From NCBI GenBank assembly GCA_037179385.1, contig CM074195.1:10245787-10309786 (forward strand): 64,000 bases of DNA, read 5' to 3'. The notes beneath the pieces were generated by a model. The model was given only the letters and a program-made list of their open reading frames with translations, did not search any database and was not told the origin of the DNA. Made by a program: the position numbers and the translations under genes. Positions 11,419 to 22,309 of the stretch are shown here, piece by piece. This DNA comes from Holothuria scabra. Taxonomy: Eukaryota; Echinodermata; Holothuroidea; Aspidochirotida; Holothuriidae. Within the stretch, counting starts at the first letter, position 1; each line of letters starts with the position of its first letter.

Positions 11419-12256
11419 GCTGTTTCACCAACAATGCACGTATATGTACGTAAATGCAGTGTGTATATATCATAAGTATGCACGCAATTCGCAAACACGT
11501 AACGTCTATGACGAATAAGCCAGTAACGCTATAAATCTGCACCCAGTGTCAGTACACACAATTGTACGTCAGCAATACAATTACGTCATTACTGTTAAGA
11601 AAATATTCTTCCGCCAATGTTCGTGTTGTGGAAATTGCTCTTTTTAATTTTATTTCCATTCCAAACGAATGTTTTCATAAAACCGCCTTTATTAAGGATA
11701 AAATGTAAAGTTTCGGATGCCCCTCAATTACACAGACACCTTCCTTGCATATTTTCGTTCAAATCACTCAGTCAGCTAACATATGACCTAAGTTGTCTAG
11801 GCGTAGAATAGGCCTAAGTCGCGCGCTTACTCATAATGCTAGGAACAATTGATTGAATTCTATGAAAACCACATTGGTTACATTCTTTATCACAATATCA
11901 TTTTGTGACTTATAGAGTTGGAAACCTCCTCAAGCTGACTACTCTGTTTTTCATTTTTTAGGTTAAAAAAGCGAAATACTCAGCATTTCCCAAGATTTCG
12001 ATACGGCTCTAAGAAATTAGGGCATACCAGAAAAAATTGGCGGAAAACACTCCCGTACGCATCGATTTTTATCCGTTAATTTAAACCTGACCCGGCCCAC
12101 ACCCTACTCACAAATGTCGCTTACATGCAATCAACTCTCACTCCAAACTACAACTTTTGTAGTAGGCTACTCCACAGAAATACTCAATTGGCACAGATTT
12201 TTGATTCGGGGGTAGGGCCATGCAGGATTTGCTGGACGTTCCCAATGGGACGTGAC
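11419..12256. other. Region upstream of CCNL1
   Basis: Putative 5' leader and promoter of CCNL1 on the minus strand, bounded on the far side by a hAT element. No other gene seen. The short plus-strand ORF at 11617-11811 has no recognisable features. Confidence 0.5.
11564..11588 (-). promoter_or_regulatory. Pair of CRE/ATF-like sites upstream of CCNL1
   Basis: On the minus strand, TGACGTAA (11588-11581) and TGACGTAC (11571-11564) lie about 150-170 bp upstream of the CCNL1 start codon. TGACGTAA is a common CREB/ATF site variant. Function is inferred only from motif and position. Confidence 0.35.
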
Positions 12257-13847
12257 CAGTGGCGTAGCCACGGGGGAGGGGGGCCTAGGCCCCCAGATTT
12301 TCTCCAGCCCCCCCCCCCCCCCCCCAGATTATTTGCGTCCTGATAGAGTAATTGAAAAAAATAAAAAATAAAAAAATGTGCAAAAATATAAAAAAAAAAA
12401 AAAAATCATGGATGAATGTGTGTTAAACACATTTTGTCCGCACGTATGAAATCAAGCAATAACTTTAAAATGCCTACTTTCACTAAATTTGATAGGCCTA
12501 CCGTTTGTGATCTGCACTGTCGTTTATTGCATTTCACTTCGAAGATGAAACGAAAGTCTCGACGACAAACTTCAATGTGACTTTGTTAGGTTAAGACCCT
12601 TTCTGCCTTTCGGATGGCTGATTGATTTACTGAAAATAAGGCAATCGTACACTGGAGACCACTCTTACACGACCATTCCTATACTTTATTATACACAAAA
12701 TATGCCGTATAAGCAGATAAGGGTAAGGTACTGCCTTCGGATAATTCTTCCCTTCCATCCTTAACAAGTACGCCTATGTCGTGCCTCACTCCTTCCCATG
12801 ACAAGTGCCACTGTAAGACGATTTTTTCGACAAGTCCTCTTCTTAGTAGTTGGCACTGGCGTCCGGGGGATTTGCAAAATGTCCACAAGGTCCGGATTTC
12901 ATGTGTTTCCCACATGATCCATACTTCTGCTTTGAGGTTCAATTATTTTGAGGGATTTATTCGTAGTATTTTAATTTTGACTATGTAATGTACCGATGAA
13001 CAAATACTGCACCATTTTGCACATTGTTTCTTTGGTAGTATGTATGTCTTTTGTAAAATCTCTACAAAAACTAAAAATATTTTTATATTTTTCATGCTCC
13101 CCAAAAAGGGAAAATCCGAAAACTCCGGCCTATAATCAGTTCAAAGTTTTGCCAAACATAGCACCATTTTGCATCTAGGAAATCTAACGCAAAGAAAGTT
13201 TCTCAGAGGGGGACACAACTACTTTTGGTTTTCCTGTTAAAGGGTGAGGTGCTGCCTTAGGTAAGCTGAAATCCATTCAAATATTGCCGCATTTGCGGCT
13301 GGGTACATACAGTTTAAAACACGTGGGAAGTGCCGTTTCCGGCCATTTGGAGGGGTTTTAAAGCCCAAAATTTTCTTGTACGCTCCGCGCCAACCGATGG
13401 TGGCGCTCCGCTTAGATTCAAATATTGCCGCATTTGCAATCTACGTGCTTCTGAAGTTCACAATTTTTCCCAAGGGAAAGGGAGATACCGGCTCCCTTTA
13501 GTCTCATCCCCCAGGCCACAGATCAGAAGTGCCCAGTTTTGGGGTCCCTAAAAAGTGTATGTATTGCCATTTTTCATAGATTGATTTTTTATTCTCATTA
13601 TTGAGACATCGCAGACATGAGATTCGTATTTCAAGGCTGGGTACATCCAGCTTAAAACACATGGGGGGGGGGCCGTTTCCGGCCATCTGGAGGGGTTTAA
13701 AGCCCAAAATTTTCTTGTACACTCCGCGCCAACCGATGGTGGCGCTCCGCTTAGATAGTCTTGCCGTGCCTGACCCTCGGAGTACCAGCCCCCCCCCCCA
13801 CTTGTTACCTAGGCCCCCCAAAAAATCCCATCCTGGCTACGCCACTG
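12257..13847. mobile_element. hAT element B, non-autonomous
   Basis: Terminal inverted repeats CAGTGGCGTAGCCA at 12257-12270 and the exact complement at 13834-13847. Exact 8-bp target duplications GACGTGAC at 12249-12256 and 13848-13855. The ends continue into G/C homopolymer runs. No transposase ORF. It contains a two-copy internal repeat (see 13300-13763). Confidence 0.92.
13300..13763 (+). repeat. Duplicated CGCGCCAACCGATGGTGGCG module inside hAT B
   Basis: Two copies (about 13300-13440 and 13635-13763) of a segment running from GGCTGGGTACAT through CCGTTTCCGGCCAT and GCCCAAAATTTTCTTGTAC to CCAACCGATGGTGGCGCTCC. Related copies occur at 14820-14930 (minus strand), 23881-24510, 24775-24865 and 46590-46680. 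Confidence 0.75.
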
Positions 13848-13855
13848 GACGTGAC

Positions 13856-14792
13856 TGGGAAAATTTTTGGCTTTTTTAAAACAAATATTTCAAAATGATG
13901 AGCTTGTTTTAAAGCCAGTGTTCAAAAACTCTGCCTCGTTGTAAAGAGAAAGACCATTTAAATAATCGGGTGTTTGTGGAAGAATCTGCCCTTCATATAA
14001 TGAATGTAAAAGTTTGTACGAGCATGTAGCTCCATGGTACGAGCCACTGGAATTCGTTTTGGGTTGCGCATTTTATTGTAGGCATACTGCTCTCAGACAA
14101 AACTAGAACCTCAATTTGCCCGGAAACTTTTTACTTTGAACGAAGATTTGATATTGGAGAAATCAATGGTGAGTGTGGTGAAATTGAAAATTCTGGGGGT
14201 TTTATTAAATGATCTGCCTTTTAAGAGTAAAACTATGTAGGGAAAGAATTGTAAATTATGATGGTACACTTTTGTTTTGTTGATGAAAAATCTGAACTTC
14301 TATGATCAGAAAGAATCGAGAACTTGAAGGCCGCCGGGACGACATTTAGTGTTTAGATTACTGAATATTATTGCCGTATCATGCAGGTTAAGACCCTCGA
14401 CTCGATACTGATAAATTTCCCAATTCTTTAACACACAAAATCTGGAGCTTAAGGCAGAAAACACGAATTTTCAATTTCAATTTAATTTTTTGGAGAAGTG
14501 GCTAAAGCTTAATCACCGAAAATGCAATCATGTCCGAAAGATTATCTAAGCAGCTAAGCGGAGATCAACGAAAATTTTGAAAAATGCTTTTCCTTCAAAT
14601 AGCCTGAAATGACCTTTCCTAGGTTTAAAAGTAGGATCTAAACAGTCGCTACTCTGATTTTTCGTTTGCAATAAAATGTTTCACTTGAAATAAATTAGTG
14701 AAGTGATCAGAAGGAATTCCGAATACTGATAAAAACGGAAAACGACGTGCAAGCCTGCAATGTTCTGTTCAGTAAACTTTTCGATTGACACA
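13856..14792. other. No gene recognised
   Basis: AT-rich unique-looking sequence. No ORF of note, no repeat family recognised. Confidence 0.5.
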
Positions 14793-15016
14793 CCAGGGAG
14801 GTGTTACACCTCCCTGGACACACTATCGAAGCGGCGCAGCGCAACCATTGGTTGGCGGCCAGGAGCGTACAGAAATTTTTGCCGAAAATTGGACCCTTCA
14901 GCAGTTAAGACAGCCGGAAATGACATTTCCAATGCAGGCTTGCATCTAGGAACGAAGCAGTCGTGCTTCGTTCGTGACAGCTTCGTTCGAACCAAAGCTA
15001 ATTTTGAGCTTTGGTT
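14793..15016. repeat. Cluster of three strong hairpins
   Basis: CCAGGGAGGTGT with its complement and a 1-nt spacer (14793-14817), GAACGAAGCA with its complement (14950-14973), and AACCAAAGCT with its complement (14990-15016). Between the first two lies a minus-strand copy of the TGGTGGCGC module. Confidence 0.6.
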
Positions 15017-15627
15017 TGCAATAAAATTTTCCCCCAATGAAAAAGAACAGCAACTTGCTAAGTGATCAGAAAATTATCAGATAAAATGAAGACCCTCCTA
15101 CCAATACCTTTGATTGAAATGGTTTTGTACCTTTTCGGGGAAAAGCTAAGTAACAGAATTGAAAAAATGCTATTGCTTTTTACTAGCTCTATTTTGACTC
15201 TTTGCTGAATTCAAGATTTATGTACTGAATTAATGAACGATTGTTTACATCACGTGACTATTCTAACCCTCGACTTTAAATGATTTCCTTGTAACGCCTT
15301 TTGAAAGATGTCAAGCTCAACAGCCCCCGTCTCCAACGCCTACAGCAACTTAACAATTAAAAAAAAATGTTTTTAATAAATTTTAAAGGAGAATTGGAAA
15401 AATAAAGTCCTATTGTAGGTTAACCTGCCTTGTTTCATATGGGCAAAACAAACTGAATGACGTTGGTTGTGGTTTCAGATTTTTTTTACGGTGAAAATGG
15501 AAAATTTGGAGATTACATTATAAAAGATTCGAATTTTTGTAAGAAAAGTTGGCAATTTTAGGAGTTTCTTCCAAGAATAATATTTAATGAAGTTAGATAT
15601 GCGGTTGCGTTATCTGATACTTCACAC
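15017..15627. other. No gene recognised
   Basis: AT-rich sequence without recognisable coding or repeat content. Confidence 0.5.
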
Positions 15628-15778
15628 CAGGCGCGTAGCAAGGACTGTGTAATGGTAGGGGGTGGGGCACGACATGAGGAGAAAGTTTAAGGATAGAGAG
15701 AAAAAACCGCTATTTTAGGTGTTTTTGGCATTGCAAAGTTGGGTCATGGGGAATGGGGCCCCGTGGCATACGCCACTG
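15628..15778. mobile_element. Short hAT-like MITE, family M1
   Basis: Begins CAGGCGCGTAGC and ends GGCATACGCCACTG. Flanking octamers CTTCACAC and CTACATAC agree at 6 of 8 positions. It shares the internal segment CCGCTATTTTAGGTGTTTTT with 21471-21660 and, inverted, with 44395-44565 and 44775-44931. Confidence 0.65.
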
Positions 15779-16162
15779 CTACATACCGGTATGCAGTCAG
15801 TCCCTTGTTTCAAGTTATGAATTTGTGCGTGCCTTCTTAACGGATATTCTGTCTTGTTATTACACAGGTAACATATTGGTACATTTGGGGTGGGATTAAA
15901 GACCACATGTACTTTGAAGTAAACTGCTCTGCGGGTTGGGTTTTCAAAACCTATAACTAGATAATGATTCTGTTCTTTTGTGTTAGATGTTGAGCTTCAT
16001 CAGGAGTGAGTACTTTTCATTTTTTCCTGGTCTTAATTCGATTTGCCCTTTCAGAGAGCCTCGATAAGAGAATCTAGATAGCAATCTTCATCCTCCTCGT
16101 GAGTTTTTCTTTTTAACAGTTCGCCGTCGTTTTTAAGCCTAGAAGTAACTATTTTTATTTAG

Positions 16163-16228
16163 TTTGGGAGCCCTGTCAAAGGCCGCGGCTGGGAACGGTG
16201 GTGTCGGAAAATTTGACAAAACAGCAAG
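16163..16228 (+). other. Possible orphan exon
   Basis: A 66-nt segment flanked by TTTTTATTTAG and GTAAGT. One frame reads LGALSKAAAGNGGVGKFDKT, composition unlike the surrounding AT-rich sequence. A second frame is also open. An ATG-containing segment followed by GTGAGT lies upstream near 15988. No protein family recognised; could be chance. Confidence 0.25.
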
Positions 16229-16424
16229 GTAAGTTTTGTTTAGTTCTTCGGTTTTTGTACATGCAGAGTACATAGTATTTTTATTGTTTTAAATGGTCCT
16301 TTGAGGAGTATATTCTCGATGCTTGATACTCTAATTCAAGGGCGGGGTAGCCATAACTTTACACTGTACCTTGAGCTATTTCATACTCATCCAATAGAGA
16401 TCTTTCGGAGAGACTATTGATGAA

Positions 16425-16640
16425 GGGGTGGAGATGGCTCGGTGCCGTGCATGCTGAAGGTCCCCGGATCAAATCCCGGTGGAACCACTTGGAAATTTTC
16501 CTGGGTCTAAAAATTAGCTTGTTAGTCAGCTTAGCATCACTATTCACAGTGATGCCGAGGGGGTTTAAAAAATTGGTGAATTACAAAATTGGGTATTTGG
16601 CTGTCCGTTTCAGGAAGTTTTCCGCTTTCTCAGTTCAGCT
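16425..16640 (+). repeat. tRNA-derived SINE-like sequence
   Basis: GGATGGCTCGGTGCCGT-like head followed by GGATCAAATCCCGG, which resembles a pol III B box. The surrounding ORFs have no independent support. Only one copy is seen here, so the boundaries are approximate. Confidence 0.4.
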
Positions 16641-16803
16641 GTTGAGGATTGGGAGCAAGATTGGGAGCGATTAGTACACGCCTTCCTCGTTACCTCTGAG
16701 CACTAGTCGAAAAGTGAAGGCGAAGTTCGGTGTTCATCCGGTGTTCATCCACCAGTCCACGCTGTTCATCTACTTCAGGGCATCTTATTTGCCCTTCAGC
16801 CTC

Positions 16804-16981
16804 TTATGTTATGTTATGTTATGTTATGTTATGTTATGTTATGTTATGTTATGTTATGTTATGTTATGTTATGTTATGTTATGTTATGTTATGTTATGTT
16901 ATGTTATGTTATGTTATGTTATGTTATGTTATGTTATGTTATGTTATGTTATGTTATGTTATGTTATGTTATGTTATGTTA
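16804..16981 (+). repeat. (TTATG)n microsatellite
   Basis: About 35 uninterrupted copies of a pentamer over 178 bp. The long ORFs reading MLCYV repeats across it are artefacts, since a 5-nt unit stays open in several frames. Confidence 0.98.
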
Positions 16982-17039
16982 AGTGCTCGACTTGTTCTGA
17001 CTTAAGTTTTAACTAGGCCTTTTATGGCTGTAAACTTGA

Positions 17040-17832
17040 TTAGAAACTTTTAAAGTGTTAACACTATCCGTTTGGGGGTCGCAGGTTGCGGAGCGAGAAG
17101 TACTTTTAAAGCAAATATTGAAAACATTGAACTTATATTGCAGAAAGTTCTGGATTCTGGATTTTCTGTAAAGAAATTTAAAAAGTTGGGTGATTAATGA
17201 AGAATCCGCACTTCCTATTGGCCAATCTGAGATTGCACCGCGACTGAGGATATTATACTTAATGTAATGTTGTCTGAGGTCATCCTACAAAGTTGGATAG
17301 ATCTCTGGCAACTCCCTGGTCTAACAAGGACTTTTTTGTTTGACTGTTGTAATTGTATCGAATCGATTGTATTCTGTGTTTTAAGGATTAGCGCTTAGGG
17401 AATTTCTTGTTAACTAATGCTCATCCGTCGTCGCACGAAGTTAAAGTTCTCCCACGAAATTTGAAGTTTTCTAAATTTTGCTGTCTGTTTTAGACAAAAT
17501 ATTCAAGATCAACGGCCAGTTTGGGAAAATTTGGAATGTCATTTTGAAAGTAGCACTGTGGTTACCGGTTTTACTCGATGATCTGAATGTCGTAGAGCAA
17601 ATTTCCGATTTTGTCCTTTCCAGAGCTCGGTAAGGTTTACCAAACTGATTTATGAACGAACACTTCTTCATTTACTTCTTCACTTCTTGCAATTTGCGGT
17701 GCCAAAATCGCTCGAAAAATTCCCTTTTACAGAAACGAATAGCTACAAATATAGAGCTTTTATTAGAGATAAATCTGAGTTTCATGACAGAAGAATTCGG
17801 AAAACCACAACGTAGTTGGCTGCTGCCACAAA
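17040..17832. other. No gene recognised
   Basis: No coding family, no repeat seen elsewhere in the window. Confidence 0.5.
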
Positions 17833-18034
17833 GGACAAATTTCTGAAATTTTCAATTTTCCGGCAGAGCCAGGGGGATGGGCAATTTTCCTTTCCCACCC
17901 ACTGAAGCTACTGATGGGCAAATTTGTGAGGAATTATGGTCGGGGCTGGCGGCCGTATATTAATTTTCGCCGAGTGGCTAATAAGTTTTTGTAAAGGTTA
18001 CTTGAGGGTTACACTAGTTAACGAACTCCTTTAG

Positions 18035-18600
18035 TTAAAAGAAGGGTTTGAGGTCATATCAAGTTTTGATACGGTATGTTAGAAAGGTACCGTACTTCTT
18101 CTAAGCATATTGATAAAAGTTCTATGGAAATCCGATGAGTGGTTCTCAAGGTATGTGCAAGTATAATTGTCATATTTTTAACAAACAGTGCACTTGAAGC
18201 AAGCACATATGACATCATATCTCCACATTAATGGACAGTCTTTTGCTTTTCTTTAAACTTTACAGCCTATCATTTTCTCCCCAGCAGTCTTATATTATCA
18301 AAACGTGATTGCCTTAGTGGAGTGAGAACTTTTCAAACTTTGCAGTCCCCATGGGGAGGTTCTATTCCTATGAACTTCAAGATCAACACAACTGTTTGAA
18401 AAAATACACAGGGAAACAAAGAATTCATTGTCAATGTGAGAAAGTGATATAATCTCTGCTGCCCTCAATATGACTTTGGGACACAAATTTAGTAACTTGC
18501 TGATATCTCGAGAAATACATGTCCGATTTGAATGATAAATTTCAGCACACTGAGTAGATTAAGCTCTTTTTTCACATGTGATTTTTTTGGCTTAAATTTC
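18035..18600 (+). repeat. Fold-back repeat FB1, copy 2
   Basis: Same family and strand as 5965-6495: TTAAAAGAAGGGTTTGAGGT at the start, TCTCGAGAAATACATGTCCG near the end. The middle contains the AAGCAAGCACATATGACATC segment common to all copies. Confidence 0.7.
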
Positions 18601-18984
18601 CCCTTTAAATGTCTTCATGGTTATGGTTACGGTATATTAAAAATGCCATGGATGATCAACTCGACATCTATCTCATGGGGTGTAGCTGGTATAGGCCTAT
18701 ATACGTTTTCAAAAATGCAGTGTTTACAGCTAGTCCACTTTACTTTTAGAACTTACTTGTGAGTAAGTTCATGAAGTCTTATTGGGATGCGCGAAGAACA
18801 CAACAAGTCACTCTCATGCGAAAGTTCCAGTTTCTTGTTAACAGTAAGCATCGGCCCCAGAAAGTTCACCGAAGAGGCCTTTCACATAATATTCTTACCA
18901 TGACCTTTGATTTATTGAACTGCAGAGAACTTGTCTAATATGGTGTTGGCTCCTGAGCATGTTGACACTTTAGGTAGTCTAAAA

Positions 18985-19265
18985 AAGTAATGCCCCATAG
19001 GCATTGGCTTGGCTCCCCAATATTTTTTACGAGATTTTTTTTTGGGGGGGGGGCATGCCCCCCTCCCAATAAATGAATGTCGCAAAATATATTTTTCAAA
19101 AGTAATTAAACAAATTCCAGTTGCTTTTGTTACATTTCGGCTATTCTTTGACTCAATTATTACTTTTCAGAGAGCAAAAGTTGCAAACTTCCAAGGGATT
19201 TTCCCCTTGGACCCCCTCCCCCATTAACGATAACCTGGAGGAGAGTTTGATTTCGCCCTTCAAAC
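18985..19265 (+). repeat. Fragment related to the left end of the 22310 element
   Basis: ACGAGATTTTTTTTTGGGG, then CCCAATAAATGAATGTCGCA, then CATTAACGATAACCTGGAGG match in order the sequence at 22350-22570 just inside the CATAGGCGGCGGAAG terminus. The terminus itself has decayed. Confidence 0.6.
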
Positions 19266-19398
19266 AATTAACACAAAACATTTTGCAAGCTACCTTTCTT
19301 TTTCAAATTAATTTTCTTCTTCTCAAACCAGGACCTTTTAAACATACTGCTCGAGGGGCATGTCCCCAGTCCCCTTATTGGCCCCATTGACACACATT

Positions 19399-19862
19399 GG
19401 ACAAATTTCTGAAATTTTCAATTTTCCGGCAGAGCCAGGGGGATGGGCAATTTTCCTTTCCCACCCACTGAAGCTACTGATGGGCAAATTTGTGAGGAAT
19501 TATGGTCGGGGCTGGCGGCCGTATATTAATTTTCGCCGAGTGGCTAATAAGGTTTTGTAAAGGTTACTTGAAGGTTACACTAGTTAATGAACTCCTTTAG
19601 TTAAAAGAAGGGTTTGAAGTCATATCAAGTTCAGAGTGCAAAAGTTGCAAACTTCCAAGGGATTTTCCCCTTGGACCCCCTCCCCCATTAACGATAACCT
19701 GGAGGAGAGTTTGATTTCGCCCTTCAAACAATTAACACAAAACATTTTGCAAGCTACCTTTCTTTTTCAAATTAATTTTCTTCTTCTCAAATCAGGACCT
19801 TTTAAACATACTGCTCGAGGGGCATGTCCCCGGTCCCCTTATTGGCCCCAATGACACACATT
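19399..19862 (+). repeat. Second, internally deleted copy of the 1.57-kb duplication
   Basis: 19399-19631 repeats 17833-18065 and 19632-19862 repeats 19168-19397. About 1.1 kb between the two segments is absent. The ORF at 19636-19854 is a repeat of the one ending at 19390 and is not a gene. Confidence 0.75.
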
Positions 19863-21470
19863 TGCCCCAGAAATAATGTCCCTTTTAGGATCAGTAGTAA
19901 TACCTATACCAAGGTACTTTTTGCTTCCATTTAGTCCCCTATAAAGGCTAAAATGTCAGAGCTTCCGGGTCCCTGTTGCGGGCATGTTGCGCACGCTTAT
20001 TACCTCAGGATTTTAAATGGAATCCCGTATTGATAAAATACCCCCAAACGCTTTGGATCTCTTAAAAATGTCCTGTCTCAAATTATCAACCACATGTTCA
20101 ATTTTCATTAGCTTCACATTTTGGCTTTGCCCACTAAAATGACAAAGTTTCTCCTTAATAAAATGCCGTAGTACTTTCCGATTCCATTCTCGTCCCTTAC
20201 CTCATCCCACTCCTGAATTAAATTTACAGTTTAGAATCCTTAATTTGAATACGATTTTCGACCATTTTGGAGAATCTCAAATCACTAAAACCGCTGAGCT
20301 TCCGGGGGTTTCTCCACCTGTATCCCTACTGGGGCTTGCCCCTTGACACAACCAGGGGCCCTTAAGCGGGCTTAAGATGGTTTCGAACCTAAGGAGCTGA
20401 GAAAACAAGAGTCCGCTCCAGTCCCCGGGGTAATACGCCACAGGGATCATTCATTTCCATGACAAACGTTGTACACAAATTCTGCTCATGTTTATCCGAT
20501 AAAGCTTTCAATATTCATTAAGCATGGCAGTATAAAAAGGCATGAAATTTCAAACGTTGCGATCTTGATTGCTGACCTCTTTCAAATAATCACATAAGCC
20601 TAGGCTCAGAAACGAACAATCGAGCTGATGTGTAGCTTATAGATAAGTTTATTATTGATACATCAATTAGCGTGATGCGCGCGCGAAAATTTTGACGTCT
20701 TGTGATGGATCCGCGAAAAGAGCGGGGCTCTGTGGTGCTAACTGGAATATTATTAATAGCTGAAAAATATGTATCAAGTCGACATAGGCTCAGTCGGCCA
20801 AAAAAAAAAAAAATGCTCAACCCAATTTTCACTGGAAACTCATATTTTCCAACTATGGTCGCTCTGACAAACTTTCTGAGTGAGGCACCCTACCCATCCG
20901 GCCGAGACTGCCCTGTTTGTTAAAAGTTGGGAAGGAATCAAATCATTCGGTCGTTTCAAGCATTGTTTTGGACACGATTTACAAAAAGGCCAACAGGAAT
21001 GATTGTTTCAATAGGCTACCGAATATGCCGCGGAGTTTTGTTATCTTTTTGATTTTTCATGAAAATGTTACCCTGATTATGATACTTTTAATTTTCGGAA
21101 AATTGTTGAAGGATTCAATATTCGACAATTACAATTTCTCCAGCGTTGCTATGAAGTGCAGCTCACGAATAATACTTTTATTTGAGCTGTCATGTCGCCC
21201 ATTTTTTCATGTTGATTATCATGAAAGGTTTTCCGTAAGATCTTTTGTCCTTTTCTAGCATACATATTTTTTCAGATTTGGGCATTCTTCCGTTTAGTTA
21301 AAACCATGGCAATTTTAACGCTCAAATGACTGACGTTGAACTGTTCAATTTTTCCACACTTTCGTACACTTTCTGCTCATATTTTAGCTTTTGTAACTTT
21401 TGTTGAAATTTGAGGGCAGTCAGTCACCCCCCGTCTCTTACAACTGTGTACCACCGGGCGGTGTGTACTG
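19863..21470. other. No gene recognised
   Basis: Mixed sequence with a short A13 run near 20801. The 113-codon ORF at 20917-21258 shows no motif or family and has no splice context that I can defend. Confidence 0.5.
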
Positions 21471-21660
21471 CAGGCGCGTATATAGCCAGGATTGCGTCAT
21501 TGGGAGGGTTTTGGTGTCATTGGGGGCACGATATAAGCGAAAAGTCTATTGATAGAGAGAAAAACCCCCGCTATTTTAGGTGTTTTTTGCATTGCAAGGT
21601 TGGATCATGGGGGGGGGGGGGAGTTCTGACCCCAAAACCATCCCCGTGGCTACGCCACTT
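21471..21660. mobile_element. Short hAT-like MITE, family M1
   Basis: Begins CAGGCGCGTATATAGCCAGG and ends CGTGGCTACGCCACTT. It shares the CCGCTATTTTAGGTGTTTTT core with 15628-15778. The flanks give only a partial octamer match. Confidence 0.6.
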
Positions 21661-22309
21661 GTGTGACTGAGAAAGTGATTACACATTAAAGTGGTTCAAC
21701 GGTGAGCCCTGGAGCAAGAAACAGGGATTGTGTCTAAATAGAGGTCTTACTGACATGTTGCATATTTTATGTAATAAGCATCATTAAAAATCTAAAAAAT
21801 AGACACACTTCAAATCAAAATCGATCAAAAAATAACAAATTGACAGAGGACTATAGTTTCTGCTTTGCACTTAACCATGCATGCCTAAGCCATATCGGAA
21901 AAGGGACATGTCATGCCATACACGGCTAATGTTTTATCATTTGTTTTATCATCTTTACTCATTTCAAGGAGAGTTGTAACAAAGCAGTATACGGTTAGAA
22001 AGGGTTTTATTTGAACGTTTAAATTGTGTTCTTGAAGTCCATTACCATCCTATTACTTGCCAAATCGAAGGCTGTATATCTGATAAAGAATGAGGGGATC
22101 AAACCCAAATTGAATTAGTGTACTAGTACACTGTCATGCTTCATGATTTGCTTTTAATAGAGTCATGTGACAGTCATAGCTAACTTCTCCTCAATGATGT
22201 GAAGTTTGTAAGGAGTTACTGCTTAATTTAAACCTTGGATATGCAATACTGAAATCCTAAAATATTACCAAGGATACTTTGAAAAGCCAATCATAAGAAA
22301 TTGTACCAG
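21661..22309. other. No gene recognised
   Basis: AT-rich sequence with no ORF or repeat of note. Confidence 0.5.

Larger units (their letters stand above)
17833..19398 (+). repeat. First copy of a 1.57-kb tandem duplication
   Basis: The unit starts GGACAAATTTCTGAAATTTT and ends at the GCCCCATTGACACACATT junction. Its first 233 bp recur at 19399-19631 and its last about 230 bp at 19632-19862, both with only a few mismatches. It also contains a fold-back element copy (18035-18600). Confidence 0.75.

Noticed and set aside
16714..17016. 91-100 codon ORFs with MLCYV repeats
   Set aside because: Translation of a (TTATG)n microsatellite.
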